From: Hyphodiscus hymeniophilus
Lineage: Eukaryota > Ascomycota > Leotiomycetes > Helotiales > Hyphodiscaceae
DNA length: 64,000 nucleotides
NCBI GenBank assembly: GCA_016508695.1
Contig: VNKQ01000020.1
Span: 124,001 to 188,000 of the forward strand
Reading direction: 5' to 3'
A program made the translations under genes and the position numbers. The notes beneath the pieces are model-generated. The model was not told where the DNA came from. It did not search any database and saw only the letters and a program-made list of their open reading frames with translations. How positions within the stretch are numbered: position 1 is the stretch's first letter; each line of letters opens with the position of its first letter. Positions 45,063-56,503 of this stretch are shown here, one piece after another.

Positions 45063-46545
45063 TCAAACCAGGCCATGGCCATATAAGCATTGGTCATCCG
45101 TACAATCCACACCATTCCGCAACCGATAACACATTCCCTGCCTCGCAACATGCCACAACGCATCGTACTCCCCCGGACTAAGGGGCCTAGGGTACTCGTG
45201 CTTTCGAGAGCACGAGGCCGTCATACAATCCGCGCGCAGATAGTGCCAGTAGCACAAATTGCGCTTGGAGATCGTTTGAACTAGTTTTTGGTCAACGGAC
45301 AAAGGCTTGTCGATGCGTTTCCCCACACCATTGCGAATGATCGGCCGCAGTCGTCCGCAATTCTTGACCGGCTTCTCTGGCACTGGGGAGGAGGAGGAAG
45401 AGGAGGAGGCCAGAATCGAGTCGACAATTGGCTGGGTCACTTTAACGGATTGGGATCCGTTCTCTCCAGGCAGATTGGATGGAGGCGCCCTCAAAGGGGG
45501 TCTGGAAATAAAGAGTGGCTCAAAGATTGGCGTTATTCGAAAGCCCAGGTTCTCCATTACAGCTTGGACGGGCCCAGCTGAGAGGAGTGTGATGCGCTCG
45601 GAGATCGAGGCTTGTGCTACGTATGGTCGAAGCACCGGGACGTAACCCGCGTCATTGCAGCATCCAAGGAGCATGTGTTGGCACTGAGGATTACCGATGT
45701 AAATGGCAAGTACTTCTGTGGACTCTCAATTAGCCGGCCGACGTAAGGCAGGTGGCAGGCTACTCACCACGCAACTTATTGTCAGCTTCTTCCTTACCCA
45801 GACCAACATCGACGAAGTCAACTAGAGGATAACGCCTCGAGAACCCGATCCAAAAGTGGTTTATGCTAATGGGTGGAACAACTTTCTTGTTGCCAGCATA
45901 CGCATGTGCTAGTCCACTACGGTTGGCAAACGCTTTCACCATGATCGGGACTGTCTTTGCATCTTCGAAAGGGGGACTTAGAGACGACAGATGCTCTCTG
46001 ACTTTCCCCACGAACTTGTCAGCTGCATCATAGCCACCCTGCAGACCCCGCGAGACGAAATCCTCATGGAACTATACCCTTGGTCAGCGCACAACTCAGC
46101 AGACAAAAAAGCATGCTGCCCACCAAGTAGATGTCCGCATCTGCATCGAGCAACACAAGCACAAACCGCGCTTGTTCCTGGACACCAGATATCAGCTGAT
46201 ATAAGAGAGTGGTCAATAACAATAGTACTACCATTCCCAACAGCCGCTGCCGAAACGAAGCAGCCTTGTCCTGCCATCCACGGCGAGCCTCCTTCTCACT
46301 TTCCAGATCCGCCTCGAGGACGGAAACCTCTCGCGCCCGCTCCGTCGTCACAGCATCCAGCTGCGACGTAACCACGCTCAGCTTAGCAAGCACTTCCTAT
46401 ATGAGACTGTGACTCAGTAAAGGATTCGAGAAGCATTGGTGGCTACAGATCATACTTCTACCAAAACATCGCGCAGGTTCTCCACGGAGCGAATCTCCTC
46501 GAATCGGCGGCGATAGTCATTCTTCTCTTCAACTGCGGTGGCCAT
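45063..46545 (-). CDS. Tandem CCCH zinc-finger protein with N-terminal coiled coil
   Basis: Five exons (46545-46456, 46396-46232, 46177-46124, 46071-45768, 45715-45063) give 421 residues. The introns are 59, 54, 52 and 52 bp. The 54-bp one is in frame, and without splicing it would insert a hydrophobic stretch. The N-terminal ~85 residues form a coiled coil. A central region starts ARFVLVLLDADADIYLFHED, continues through FVDVGLGKEEADNKLRE and reaches VLAIYIGNPQCQHMLLGCCNDAGYV. It is a fungal domain usually found with CCCH fingers and it looks nuclease-like to me, which is inference. Two C-x8-C-x4-C-x3-H fingers (359-377 and 400-418) close the protein. CCCH fingers usually bind RNA, and a role in RNA metabolism is possible but unproven. 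Confidence 0.85.
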
Positions 46546-46839
46546 CGCTGCTGACGCCTACATGTCCGTTCGAGAGAGGCTCGGAGGCTCGAGGACCTTG
46601 TAACTCACATCTTCTTCTTGTTCTCTTTGTGCGACGTGAGCGAGCTGCAGTAGCGTCGGCGGTTAGGTTCCGTCTGGCCTTCTTCTCCTAACACAAACTT
46701 GTAGTAGCACTTCCCAAATACCTACCTACCAAGTAGTTAGCTGTTATTTGCACCACCATTTCGTCTTTTTCGCTTTCCATCTTAATTATCTCTCGCTTTG
46801 GCAGTTGGAAGTCCATTTGTATGGCTTGATACGCGTCCG
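46546..46839. other. Intergenic, promoter of the CCCH gene
   Basis: Just under 300 bp with no ORF of note. A short A/T-poor stretch precedes the CCCH gene start. Confidence 0.35.
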
Positions 46840-47196
46840 TTACGTATCCCGACGAGAAAGATAATAGTGACTTGAGTTCATCGTTTTCGAACTCCTGTTC
46901 TTGTCAGAACATCCCAAATTTCGAGTATATCGTATTGAAAGAGTCTTGTAGAAGACGGCTTGGACGTAAGCCGGGTGAATAATCCTGCGACCGGTGTTCT
47001 TCATTGACAATCTCACGCCGGGCTTCAGCGCAAAAATATCTTCGGGCGTGTGGCAAGGGCTTGGAGATAGGCCTTTGCAACTGACCTCTACACGCGACAT
47101 TGGCGTCTTTGCAGCACGAGTATTCGCTGTGCCAGATGTGTACGAGGGCAAAGGGGTTACGCTTGCAAGCAAGTGTTTGGGGAGGGTTTGGGACAT
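46840..47196 (-). CDS. Hypothetical small protein
   Basis: From ATG 47196 the frame gives 118 residues (MSQTLPKHLLASVTPLPSYT to a stop at 46840). It includes a conserved-looking core SRVEVSCKGLSPSPC and PEDIFALKPGVRLSMKNTG. The frame is open a further 160 codons upstream without a convincing start, so 47196 is my choice. The last ~35 residues are Ser/Arg-rich and may not be coding if an intron is used. I recognise no family. Confidence 0.45.
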   Translation of the reverse strand: MSQTLPKHLLASVTPLPSYTSGTANTRAAKTPMSRVEVSCKGLSPSPCHTPEDIFALKPGVRLSMKNTGRRIIHPAYVQAVFYKTLSIRYTRNLGCSDKNRSSKTMNSSHYYLSRRDT

Positions 47197-47893
47197 AGTA
47201 TCCTGTTTGGAATTATTGGCAGCGGAATGAAATATATGGCGAAGCAGATGGGAAGGATGGTAGGCTGGTTTGCAGTAGAGGCCTTGGTTCTGATATCCAA
47301 CCTTGCGGAAGATGGAGCCGAAGCTCCCAGCTCCAAGGGTTGGCACTTGTTTAAAGAAAACCAGTGATCCGGCGCGTTTGAGGAGCGGCAGCCAGCTATC
47401 TGATGGACTTGCAACCGGATGAAATGCAAAAGGAAATTTGATATTCTGGACTGCGGAGTGAGAAGTATTGAATTCAACACGGAAAGAGGATTTGTTCGAA
47501 ACCATCTTACTACTGTTACCAGTGGCATCGAATGAGGCACTTCGCCTGCATCTCGTCATACTCCAGCAATTTCCTCCAATATCAGTGCTGAATAGAAAGC
47601 ATTGATTGACCCATACCCAAATTTCCCATTCTGCGAATCCTGCCGCTGAAAAAAGAGATTCGAAGAGACGCCTCAACCCGGCTGCACATTGCTCAAATTA
47701 TGACTTGTGGTATCTTGTATTACGCATTGGTCGAATCAACTGTTCGAAAACCGGAAGGGATGATGTATGAACCGGCTTTTGATGCGCGAATGTCTGGATA
47801 TAAAGGGATTGCTCCATTGCCACTCCAACGAAGGGTAGACGAAACCGCATACGCAGAGCACGAGTGTCTGCTAATCATGATCACGCTGCGTCT
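47197..47893. other. Intergenic, no further gene recognised
   Basis: Contains the upstream open frame mentioned for the hypothetical gene and a 65-codon plus-strand ORF. Neither can be supported. Confidence 0.35.
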
Positions 47894-48133
47894 CTAGCAA
47901 GGAAAACAGCAGCATTTCTTCTGCGGCGTCGTGCGTCTTGGAGGAAGGACATTGCTCTTCGTCGGAGCCGCTTCTAGATCGACATCGTGGCTCTCCGCAT
48001 TAAAGTCGGGGGGGTTCGCGGACTCGCGGATGTGGGATGGCGAGGGAGGGTTGAGACCGTCGAGCGTCTCGTAGGCTGGTGGAGGAGGAGGTTCCTTGCG
48101 GGTGATTTGGGGCTTGGGAGTGTCTGTCTTCAT
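47894..48133 (-). CDS. Small Pro-rich protein with Cys-rich C-terminus
   Basis: A 79-residue frame from ATG 48133 (MKTDTPKPQITRKEPPPPPA) ending KKCCCFPC. The body is acidic and disordered. The basic Cys-rich tail is the kind of motif that is palmitoylated, tethering small proteins to membranes; this is inference. The in-frame upstream extension has no ATG. No family recognised. Confidence 0.5.
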   Translation of the reverse strand: MKTDTPKPQITRKEPPPPPAYETLDGLNPPSPSHIRESANPPDFNAESHDVDLEAAPTKSNVLPPRRTTPQKKCCCFPC

Positions 48134-49361
48134 ATCTGCCGGGATTGTTATTGCGATGATGACTTGGACTGGGCGCAATGAAGGCCGTGGGTCTTGATGC
48201 GGGCCAAAGGGCTGTTGAGGTGGAATCGATGGACTTTATAGACTGGTGTGATCACGATTTCACTTGGGACGTGCGGGAATGAAATGGTGGGCACGAGTAC
48301 GCTATTTTGTCGAGGCCTCGTCGTCAGCGTCGTCAGTGGAGGGGAAGGGTACGAGTAGCCGACTCGCCAAGGGGTACAAGCACCAGAAGTACAGAACCAA
48401 GCCATCCCCGAAGCATTTAAGGTTTACTGCTGCCTAGGAACGAATGAATGTAACGGGTTTGGGATTCTTCTCTTTTTTCTGATTATCACCGGAATACAGT
48501 ATATGGATATTCATGGCTTTGAAAAAAGCAAGGTGGGCATGGAAGCCATCCGCTGCAACTCATCACCCTCACGTCAAATGGAGGTGTATAAAAGAGTTAA
48601 TGGCCGCCTCAACCCAGGTCCAGCCCATCCACGAGGCTGTCGTGCACTGTGCCCGCCGTGGTGCATCGTCGCCGTGCCGATTTCTCGTCGTAGCTCCTCA
48701 TGTGCATCACACAGAATAGGACAAACTGCTGTGTTATCTACTGGCCCGGATTTGGCCGCAAATCAGTGATCGAATAGCACCGCGTCGAAAGGCTGCAGTT
48801 TGTCACGAAGTGGAGTTGACGGGGACTGAGGAGCTGGAGGAGGCATGAAGATGAGGGTAGGAACTTGGTAAAGCACTTTGAGTGAAGGTAGAAGACAGGT
48901 ACTCTACTGAAGCTACGGTCGCTTGAAAAGGGTGATCTAAGCGATCTCGCCTACAGTGGAAGGAAGAACAGTAGAAGAAGAATCGAATAAAGATGGAAGG
49001 AAGGAAGAATAGGAGTCTACTGATCTCAGTAAGTCTAGAAGCCGCAAGTGACAGCTTCAGGTTACCTACTGATCTACTAACACACCAGCCGGCGCTCTCC
49101 TTAACCTTTTAGCGACGCCTATCTCTCCTCTCTCCTCTCTTCTCTTCTCCACACTGCCCCTGAACCCCCTGCAAACACAGCTACTCCACCAGCGCCCCAA
49201 TCACAATCTAATCATTTCTCCCCTCTCGAACTTCCCACCCCGAACGGAACAATGTCAGTATCTCTTAGACAACGCATCATCGCCGACTCCATACGCATGA
49301 CCCTCTACTCGGAAATACCATCAACAGCGGTATCGATGTTTCCACGCAAGAACTACGAACG
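48134..49361. other. Long promoter region of the second regulator
   Basis: About 1.2 kb. From 49080 to 49250 it is strongly CT-rich, as in many fungal promoters/5' UTRs. An upstream ATG at 49252 opens a 41-codon frame that overlaps the start of the regulator in another phase and may act as an upstream ORF. Confidence 0.5.
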
Positions 49362-49374
49362 ATGGAAACCATAA
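49252..49374 (+). promoter_or_regulatory. Possible upstream ORF before the regulator
   Basis: ATGTCAGTATCTCTTAGACA opens a frame ending at a TAA a few bases beyond the regulator's own ATG (49362), which lies in a different phase. Overlapping upstream frames of this kind commonly reduce translation of the main frame. Confidence 0.4.
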
Positions 49375-52029
49375 CGATCCCATCGCCATCAGCCTTTCTA
49401 TCATCGCCCATCCTAAAGCCCGCCTCGAAGCCACCCCCTCCTCCGCCTCAGAAACGGAAGTCTACTACAACCCCCAAGTCCGCAAACACCGCAAAGAAGC
49501 AGAATGGGATAGCAAAGCCCAAGCAGTCAAAAAGTCGCAATGGTATGTCGCAGGGAAACACTGTCGTCTTATCTGAGCAATGATAAGGCTCATCTTGCAG
49601 CATGTTGTCTCACAGTATCAATCACGCTGACAGCGTCTTACTTACAGGATGTATAACATGCAAGGCAAAACGATTGAAATGCGACGAAACAAAACCTTCC
49701 TGTCAGCAGTGCCATAAGAGAAGTGTTACGTGCGGGGGGTACAAGAAAGATTTCAAATGGAGACCCTTCGAGGAGACAACGTTTTCAAACAAGCCTGCCC
49801 CTACAAGAACGAAACGAAGTACGCTTTCTCTTAAGCTCTAATTTCCTGTATGCTTATGCTTTGCAGATTCGATTGTGCTGGATAAACCGCCAGATACCAG
49901 CAAGTCCGCGAGCCCACATCCTTCCAATGGGTCACCTTCAACACCCCGTGCCGATGCGGAGGAGATTCCGATGCAAGATTCCTTCTTCGACGCGGCGGCA
50001 CCTAGCCCTTCTAATTTTCCTTCGAACGACAATTTACCGCCTTTCAACTTCGATCAGTCCCCGATATTCGATATGAATACACCTCCACACAGGAGAGACC
50101 TTCCGAGACCACGCTTTGATGCGGATCAGGTCACAAGCAGCTTGAACAGCCTGTTCGAGGATACTCCCACTGCACCATCCACCTCAAGACCAAGTTTTTC
50201 TGGGCAATCACCAAGGTTGATAGATCTACTGTTGCCTGGTTCGGAGCTCAATGCCAGGCCGGGAACAGTCACTTTGCCTCCAATTAACATGCCCACGCCA
50301 GGAATAGGGTTGTCGCCAATGATGGAACAGTTCAATCTTCACATGGAGATGACCCAAGATAGTACCATGGACGATGATATTGAAGAGATCACCCGAGAAC
50401 CGCATATGTCAGATGCAGACATATGGATGGCAATGCGGGGCCCTATGAATTCAAGATCTTCGACAGCTTCACCGATAGCCACACGGGATGATCCTTTCAA
50501 CAAGATATATCGACAGCCAGAAGTGCAAGCAGGAAGTCCAGAGATGCTTATGCTGCGATTCGACAAGCAGACTTGTGGAATTTTGTCCGTGAAGGATGGT
50601 CCGACCGAGAATCCATGGAGGACTTTAATTTGGCCTCTGGCAAGGGACTCGCCCGCTCTATATCATGCGATCGCATCAATGACTGCTTTTCACACCTCGA
50701 AAGAAAAGCCTGCTCTACGTGTCGACGGAATGGAACACATGCGACGAAGTATCAGATCGCTAGCCACGGGTATCGAGAAGATGCGTACAGACACCGCATT
50801 GGCAACAACGCTCGTCTTGGCATTTTCCGAGTCCTGGGATCAGCACATCAGCACAGGGATTGAGCATCTTCGTGGAGCAAGGATACTCGTCAATCAAGCA
50901 TTGATATCTCATAAGAAGCGAAATCTTGCTGGAGACGATCTAGCACGGCTTAGGTTTTTATGCAACACCTGGTTATACATGGATGTGATTGCACGTCTCA
51001 CATCCGTTGACGATGACGAGAGTACCGATTTCGATCAACTTCTCGCCCCTCTCAACTTACCCATATCTCAAATGATTACCCATACCGAGATTGACCCCCT
51101 CCTGGGCTCTGCTGCTACGCTCTTCCCATTGATTGGCAAGGCAGCGAGTCTGTGTCGGAAGGTTAGGAAAGTAGACACGAATTCTATTGCCATCATAAGT
51201 CAAGCCATCGAATTGAAAGAGGCGATAGAAAGATGGTGTCCTCCGCCAGGGACCGCGTTCGAGCGTCCCGAAGATCCAACAAGCGAGATCCAGCATGCGC
51301 TGCAGACGGCAGAGGCATACCGCTATGCGACGCTCCTCTACCTTCACCAAGCCGTTCCCGAGATCCCATCTCTTACTTCTGCCCAGCTTGCGAAAAAGGT
51401 CCTAGTCTACTTGGCTACCGTTCCCTTATCCAGTCGATTAGTGATCGTCCAGATTTACCCCCTCTTAGCGGCTGGATGTGAAGCGTGGGATAAAGAAGAT
51501 CGCCAGTGGGTGGAAGATCGCTGGCAGAGCATGGCATTGCGAATGCTGATCGGGAATATCGATCGCTGCTGGGAAGTGATGCAAGAAGTGTGGTCCCGTC
51601 GGGACGCGTTCTGGAAAGCCAAGGAAGAGAAGGAAAATCAACGTAGGCCGGGATACGGGATGGGAATGGTTCATTCCGAGGTCAGCAAGCGAAAGTTTGA
51701 GGAGGAGCTTGCCATGGATGACATGTTTTCCTTCTCCGATATGCTGAATTCGACGACGACGACTTCGACGATAAGTGGAGGGGCTACGAAGAAACAGCGG
51801 AACAGCACGTCGGGATCTTTCACTACGCCGAGGAGGAGGGAGCAGGAACCCATCACGGAGGACATGGATCCCGAATTCACGGTCAGAGGGCATATGCATT
51901 GGGTTGGCGTGATGAAGGATTGGGAATGGGAAGGTATGTTGAATTATGTCCACCAACTATTGCCATATACGCCAAACGCCATTTACCTTTGCTCCCAAAT
52001 GCTAACAACATCCAGTCCTCCTCGGGTAA
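49362..52029 (+). CDS. Zn(II)2Cys6 transcription factor
   Basis: Four exons (49362-49542, 49648-49818, 49867-51933, 52016-52029) give 810 residues. The introns are 105, 48 and 82 bp; the last has a TGCTAAC branch and leaves a 14-bp exon encoding VLLG-stop. The zinc cluster CITCKAKRLKCDETKPSC...CHKRSVTC (residues 62-89) has the spacing C-x2-C-x6-C-x6-C-x2-C-x6-C. It is followed by YKKDFKWRPFEE, as in a well-spread Pezizomycotina regulator family. A disordered linker leads to the regulatory domain (NPWRTLIWPLARDSPALYHA to about 620). The C-terminus WVGVMKDWEWEVLLG looks intact. Its targets are unknown. Its stop lies 1 bp from the end of the convergent small gene. Confidence 0.92.
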
Positions 52030-52030
52030 C

Positions 52031-52459
52031 TTACTTCCTCAACCCATTCGAACTCAACCACCCTCCAATATCTCGCCCTCCGACACTGCTTGAAATAGGC
52101 ACGCCGAGTCCACCCCTCCACGGCTCCGCAGGCCACATACTGCTATCTAGCCTTCGTTGTGCTGCCACCCTCCATGCCCGTTCCTGCCGTTCCTGTGCGT
52201 CCTTCCTCTCCGCAACTATCCGCGCTTGGTGTAGGAAGGCTTCATAGGACGTCGTATGTGATAGTGTGGGTCGGGAAGCCTTACTAGTCTGAGTATCGGT
52301 CAGGGTTGATGTACTAGAGAGGTTCGAGGTCGAGGCGTTCTTCTTATGCGTCGTATATTTCTGGTTCTGCGTCGTCGAGGAGGACTGTCGCAGAGAGGAG
52401 TCTTTGCTCGGTGTGTGCTTGGGATGTGACTTTTGCTTGAGGGATTTGAAAAGCCCCAT
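52031..52459 (-). CDS. Small protein with YEAFL motif, putative N-myristoylation
   Basis: An intron-free 142-residue frame starting MGLFKSLKQKS. Gly2 and a basic N-terminus suggest N-myristoylation and membrane attachment. A Ser/Thr-rich middle is followed by a helical stretch SYEAFLHQARIVAERKDAQE, then Arg-rich sequence and MWPAEPW. The same layout (short MxxF-K start, YEAFL-x-x-A-x-x-x-AE-x-K helix, PW near the end) occurs in the gene at 56504-56776. No function known to me. The stop abuts the regulator's stop. Confidence 0.7.
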   Translation of the reverse strand: MGLFKSLKQKSHPKHTPSKDSSLRQSSSTTQNQKYTTHKKNASTSNLSSTSTLTDTQTSKASRPTLSHTTSYEAFLHQARIVAERKDAQERQERAWRVAAQRRLDSSMWPAEPWRGGLGVPISSSVGGRDIGGWLSSNGLRK

Positions 52460-55400
52460 TTTGACCCGGGGCCTACTTGGGTATATGATGATATGAACGT
52501 GTCTATGGGAGCGAGAGCGAGTGCGATGTATATGTCTTGGACCCTTGTCTTTTTTTGCGTCGTGCAGCGGATTCAGCGAGGCGTCGGGAGGCGCATGTGC
52601 TTTACTTATGACCTTGGCGGTGGGTGGATACTAGTCGTGTAGCGACGGGTCGAGAATGTTGCAAGACTCTTACATATATGCTCTTCCCCGGATCTCTTCC
52701 TCCAACTCCCTCGGGTATATGTACAGCTGCCTTCCGATCCTTCTCCGGTTCACGTAATCACGCTTCGTTTTTCTTTTTGAGATGGAGAGAGAGCAGGTCA
52801 CTTGTCCTCGTTCTTTCCTAGCTTTCTAGCTGGACGGATATTGCGATTGGTAAGAGAGGTTGGAGTTCGTTGTGCCTCGTGCCTCGTGCCTCGCTTGAGG
52901 TCGTGATGAGTGATCCCGAACCTGGTGCAGGGAGGGTACGAGCACCAGCGAGTTGTTTTCTGATAATGTAATCAATCAATTCAATCAATCAACCAACCTG
53001 GAGACCCCACAATTTCGAGAGTCGAAAGTTGGAGATGGAGAGAGAGTTGGGGAAAAGTCCGCTTTGCGTATGACCCGTGGAAGATCCCTTGGGGATTTTA
53101 TTTTCTTTTGGGATTTGGGATTCCTTGGTTTTGTATTTGCTTTTGATTGCTGGATTTGCTGATGTGAGGTGAGCTGAGCTGAGCTGAGCTGAGAGGAGAT
53201 CTAATAGGTGATGCGTTTTCCGACGCGGGTATTTCTGCCGTGCTTGGGCCGGGCTTGGAAGTTGGGAAGTGAGTGAATGAATGTATGAATGAATGGTGGG
53301 GCGTTCAACGGCGTGCTGAGCTGCGCGCTGGAGCCCGGCTGAGTGAGATGATTGATGGATGAGGCTGGCCGGGATACAGCTGCGAACTTGGGAAGACGGA
53401 TATCGATACTGAGGTTGAGAACGCCAACTGGGGGACTGAGAGTCGTTTTTTTCGCTCAAACACAGCCTTCTCTATTGGATGCGATACTTCGTTTGATCTT
53501 CTGTCTCGTGGGCGCAGAGTTGCAGAGTCGCAAGGAAGCAAGCAGTTGCAATGGAACTCGCAAGGCTGAATGCTTATCCGCGCTACGGTACGAGTACCGT
53601 TCGTTTGAAGCCGAGGCTGACGGACGTTGATTACTCTCTCTTAACGCCAGTATCTCAGAAAGAAGAGCGTGATTTCAGGGGTTGAGAATGGATGGCTCGT
53701 AGTTCTTATGTGCGAAAACGGAGAAACTTCACGATGGAAGGGGATGGGTATGGGAGGATTGTATTTGTATGTGTATGTTCTCAAGAATCGAAAACCAGCA
53801 CAGAAACCCGCGCATGCAAAATCCGTGTTTTCCCTCCCCCGACCTCCCCAACAATAAATCCCGTCGTGGATTAGCTGCTACCATCAATCCTTCCAATCAC
53901 CCCTCGCGCCTCCGATCAGAGACGGCGTCGAAGCCGTTTTCTAGCTTGTGCAGAATCGTCGATTCCGTGGAGCAGCGGGTTAGTTTTCTTGGGATTCAAG
54001 GTTCGTGATTGAAGCCATGGCGCGAAGACAACGAATAGAAGTGCCTGCTGAAGTGGGATTGGGGATTATCTTGCTGGCAAATGGTATATTTTCTCCGGGG
54101 TCGGCTTGATTGCGGATTTTGTTTTCCTGATGTGGCACGGGAGGGAGAAGAGGTGGCGCCGGTTGAAGAGTGGGGGAGGGGTGCGAGTGCGATTGTCAAT
54201 TGATAACAGAATGCGGGAAGCAGAAGGTTGGCCGAGTCGAGTGGAGAGATGAGTGGAGAGGAAAAGGGGAATTCTTGCTTATTATGTGGATTTTTTCGAA
54301 TCTGCAGTTTCGGAAGAGAGCTAATACAGTATTTATATCTACCGGTGTGAAGTGTGGGGAGGTGCTAGAGCATTGTTTCTCAGTCGCTATTCTCCAGTCA
54401 GTGCGTGGACATTAATAGTGGATTATTGCGATCCAGTGAATCGGTTTCTGATCTTTGAGGTGATGAGCTGTCCGTCGGCCTCTTTAGATCAGTCCCCCAT
54501 CTCCAGCATCCACTTCTACTTCGCAACAGGAACTGGCCATTACGAGCTGAACAACTTGTACGTAAACAGAAGCTGCGAAGAGCTTCAGAGTTCGGGACAA
54601 GTTCTTTCCTCGTCATTCGTCGCTATTATTCCTGTCGTCGATTATCGCTGTCGTCTATTATCGCTGTCGTCTATTATCGCTGTTGTCTATTATCGCTGTC
54701 GTCTTTATTATCGCTGTCGTCGCCATATCGCTGTCTTCGCCATATCGGTGTCTTCGCCATGTCGGTGTCTTCGCTATATCGCTATCATTAAGCGGTGGTA
54801 TATCGTAATAATTCCCTGTTTTGTCTGGTTAGCTTCAAAGTAGGTTTCCACGCAAACGCAAAATAGTCCTAACGGTCCGAACAGCGCCACCACTCAATCT
54901 CAAGATAGGAGGACTATAAAACTTTAGTACTAATAGCAGCTGTTTTGATACCCGTTGAAGTAAGGGCTTAAAGTACAGCTTTCGCTGTCGGAATATGGTG
55001 AGATAATTGTGAATGCGGATGTATTGTAATGTGCATTTGGCTGTGAACGTCTTCCACTTCGTTGTGCCTCCCAATGCTCACAGGTGCGCTCCTATTGTTA
55101 CCCTTTATCTGGAATTCATAACTCGCTTTTCTGTTTCATGTCATTATGAACTCAAGCGCGAAGCTGTTAGTCTCAATGAAATATCTTCATCTACACATCC
55201 AACTGTTTCGGCGTGGTTGCCTTCTTGATGAATTTAAGTTCTTGTTGATACTCTCGCTATGTTATCAGTATTCATTCTTGATCTTGGATAATATATTTTG
55301 GCCAGGTCGACCACTTGTAATTCTATGATCTTGGCTATACCATCAATTTGAAAGCTTGGAAAATTACCTCAACAGATTCCTGAATTGCGAAGCAATGATC

Positions 55401-56503
55401 AGACCGAATACCTCGAGTTTCACCACCCCCAAAATGCAGCACAGGAGGAAATGATATCATCGTCTGCTGGCTGAACAAATTGATGAGAAGCATGTACTTA
55501 GATCTCAATGCTGAAAAAAAGGAAAATAGCGCAAGTGGAGAAACTGAACGTCGTCAACTGGAGGAAATATATCCATATCCTACACTCGAGACGGAACATC
55601 ACACATCTCAACTTAGCTCTCGCAAAGCCCGTCGATCGATATACACACTGACCTCCCCAAAATAATGGGCGCTCTAAGTAGTATTCACCTTGGACCTTCG
55701 GACGAAGTTCACAGGTATGACACATTGTGAGATTTTTTTGGATTCTGAGAGGAAAGTGGTGTGCAAGGACTCGAGCATGCGGGCAACCAGTTTGTTAGAT
55801 CCGCATCGTCACTCCGTTCCGCCAAACTTACACGACCCAGATCGTCGGACTCCAATCTCGCGGTGAGAATGATACTGAGACATAAAGAAGGATGAGCGAG
55901 AATCTTATGTGGGTCATAAATAAAATGGAAGTGGTGAAGGAGTAGCTGAGAAGGGGACGGAGTGGGTCTGCGTAGGCTTACTTGCCTTCTGAGGTGAGAG
56001 ATATTGTGAATGCGAGGACTGGACATGATAAACATGATGAACTATGGACTTTTGGGTCCTGCTGGGTGGTAGAACTGCTGAGGGATGGTTGAAGGCAAGT
56101 GCGAAGAGAGGAGTTGATTCAACTAAGTTTGAGAACAGGAATATTATATACAACCCGGGCCTATCTAAACGTCCACTTTATGACGAAACAATTCGCAGCA
56201 AAGGTATCTAAACGCCCATAAATATCGCCACGCGCTGTCATGTCTCATGGTTTCTCCATTCCTTCACACACCCGAACCCGCATATCAGCCTCCTGTGTGG
56301 ATTGCATACAGTGAGTGCAGTCATCCCAATGTCCATGCAAGGCGCCCAGGTTTCCATCCCACGTCGTCTTGCCTGCAGATCGAAGCAACCTTCAGCGCCG
56401 AGTGAGGTTCGTGAACCATCCAAACCCATGCCACCACGAGATTATTGATCCTCAATTCACCCTCCCACGTTCGTTCACTCCCTCATCAGAGATCATCCCA
56501 GTC
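52460..56503. other. Long region without recognised genes
   Basis: About 4 kb. It holds short simple repeats: GAGCT-type near 53168-53195, GAAT-type near 53270-53295, CAAT/AATC-type near 52969-52998 and a 16-bp tandem array near 54620-54787. Many short ORFs on both strands lack motifs. Long 5' leaders or non-coding transcripts are possible but cannot be shown from sequence. Confidence 0.5.
54620..54787 (+). repeat. 16-bp tandem repeat array in two related blocks
   Basis: About five units of TATTATCGCTGTCGTC are followed by about three units of GCCATATCGSTGTCTT. The blocks share the core ATCGSTGTC and the same 16-bp pitch, so one probably arose from the other. Confidence 0.75.

Noticed and set aside
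47197..47676. Upstream extension of the 46840-47196 gene
   Set aside because: Open frame without ATG and with a composition unlike the downstream part.
53160..53300. GAGCT- and GAAT-type simple repeats as a functional element
   Set aside because: Short, imperfect microsatellites without any associated structure.
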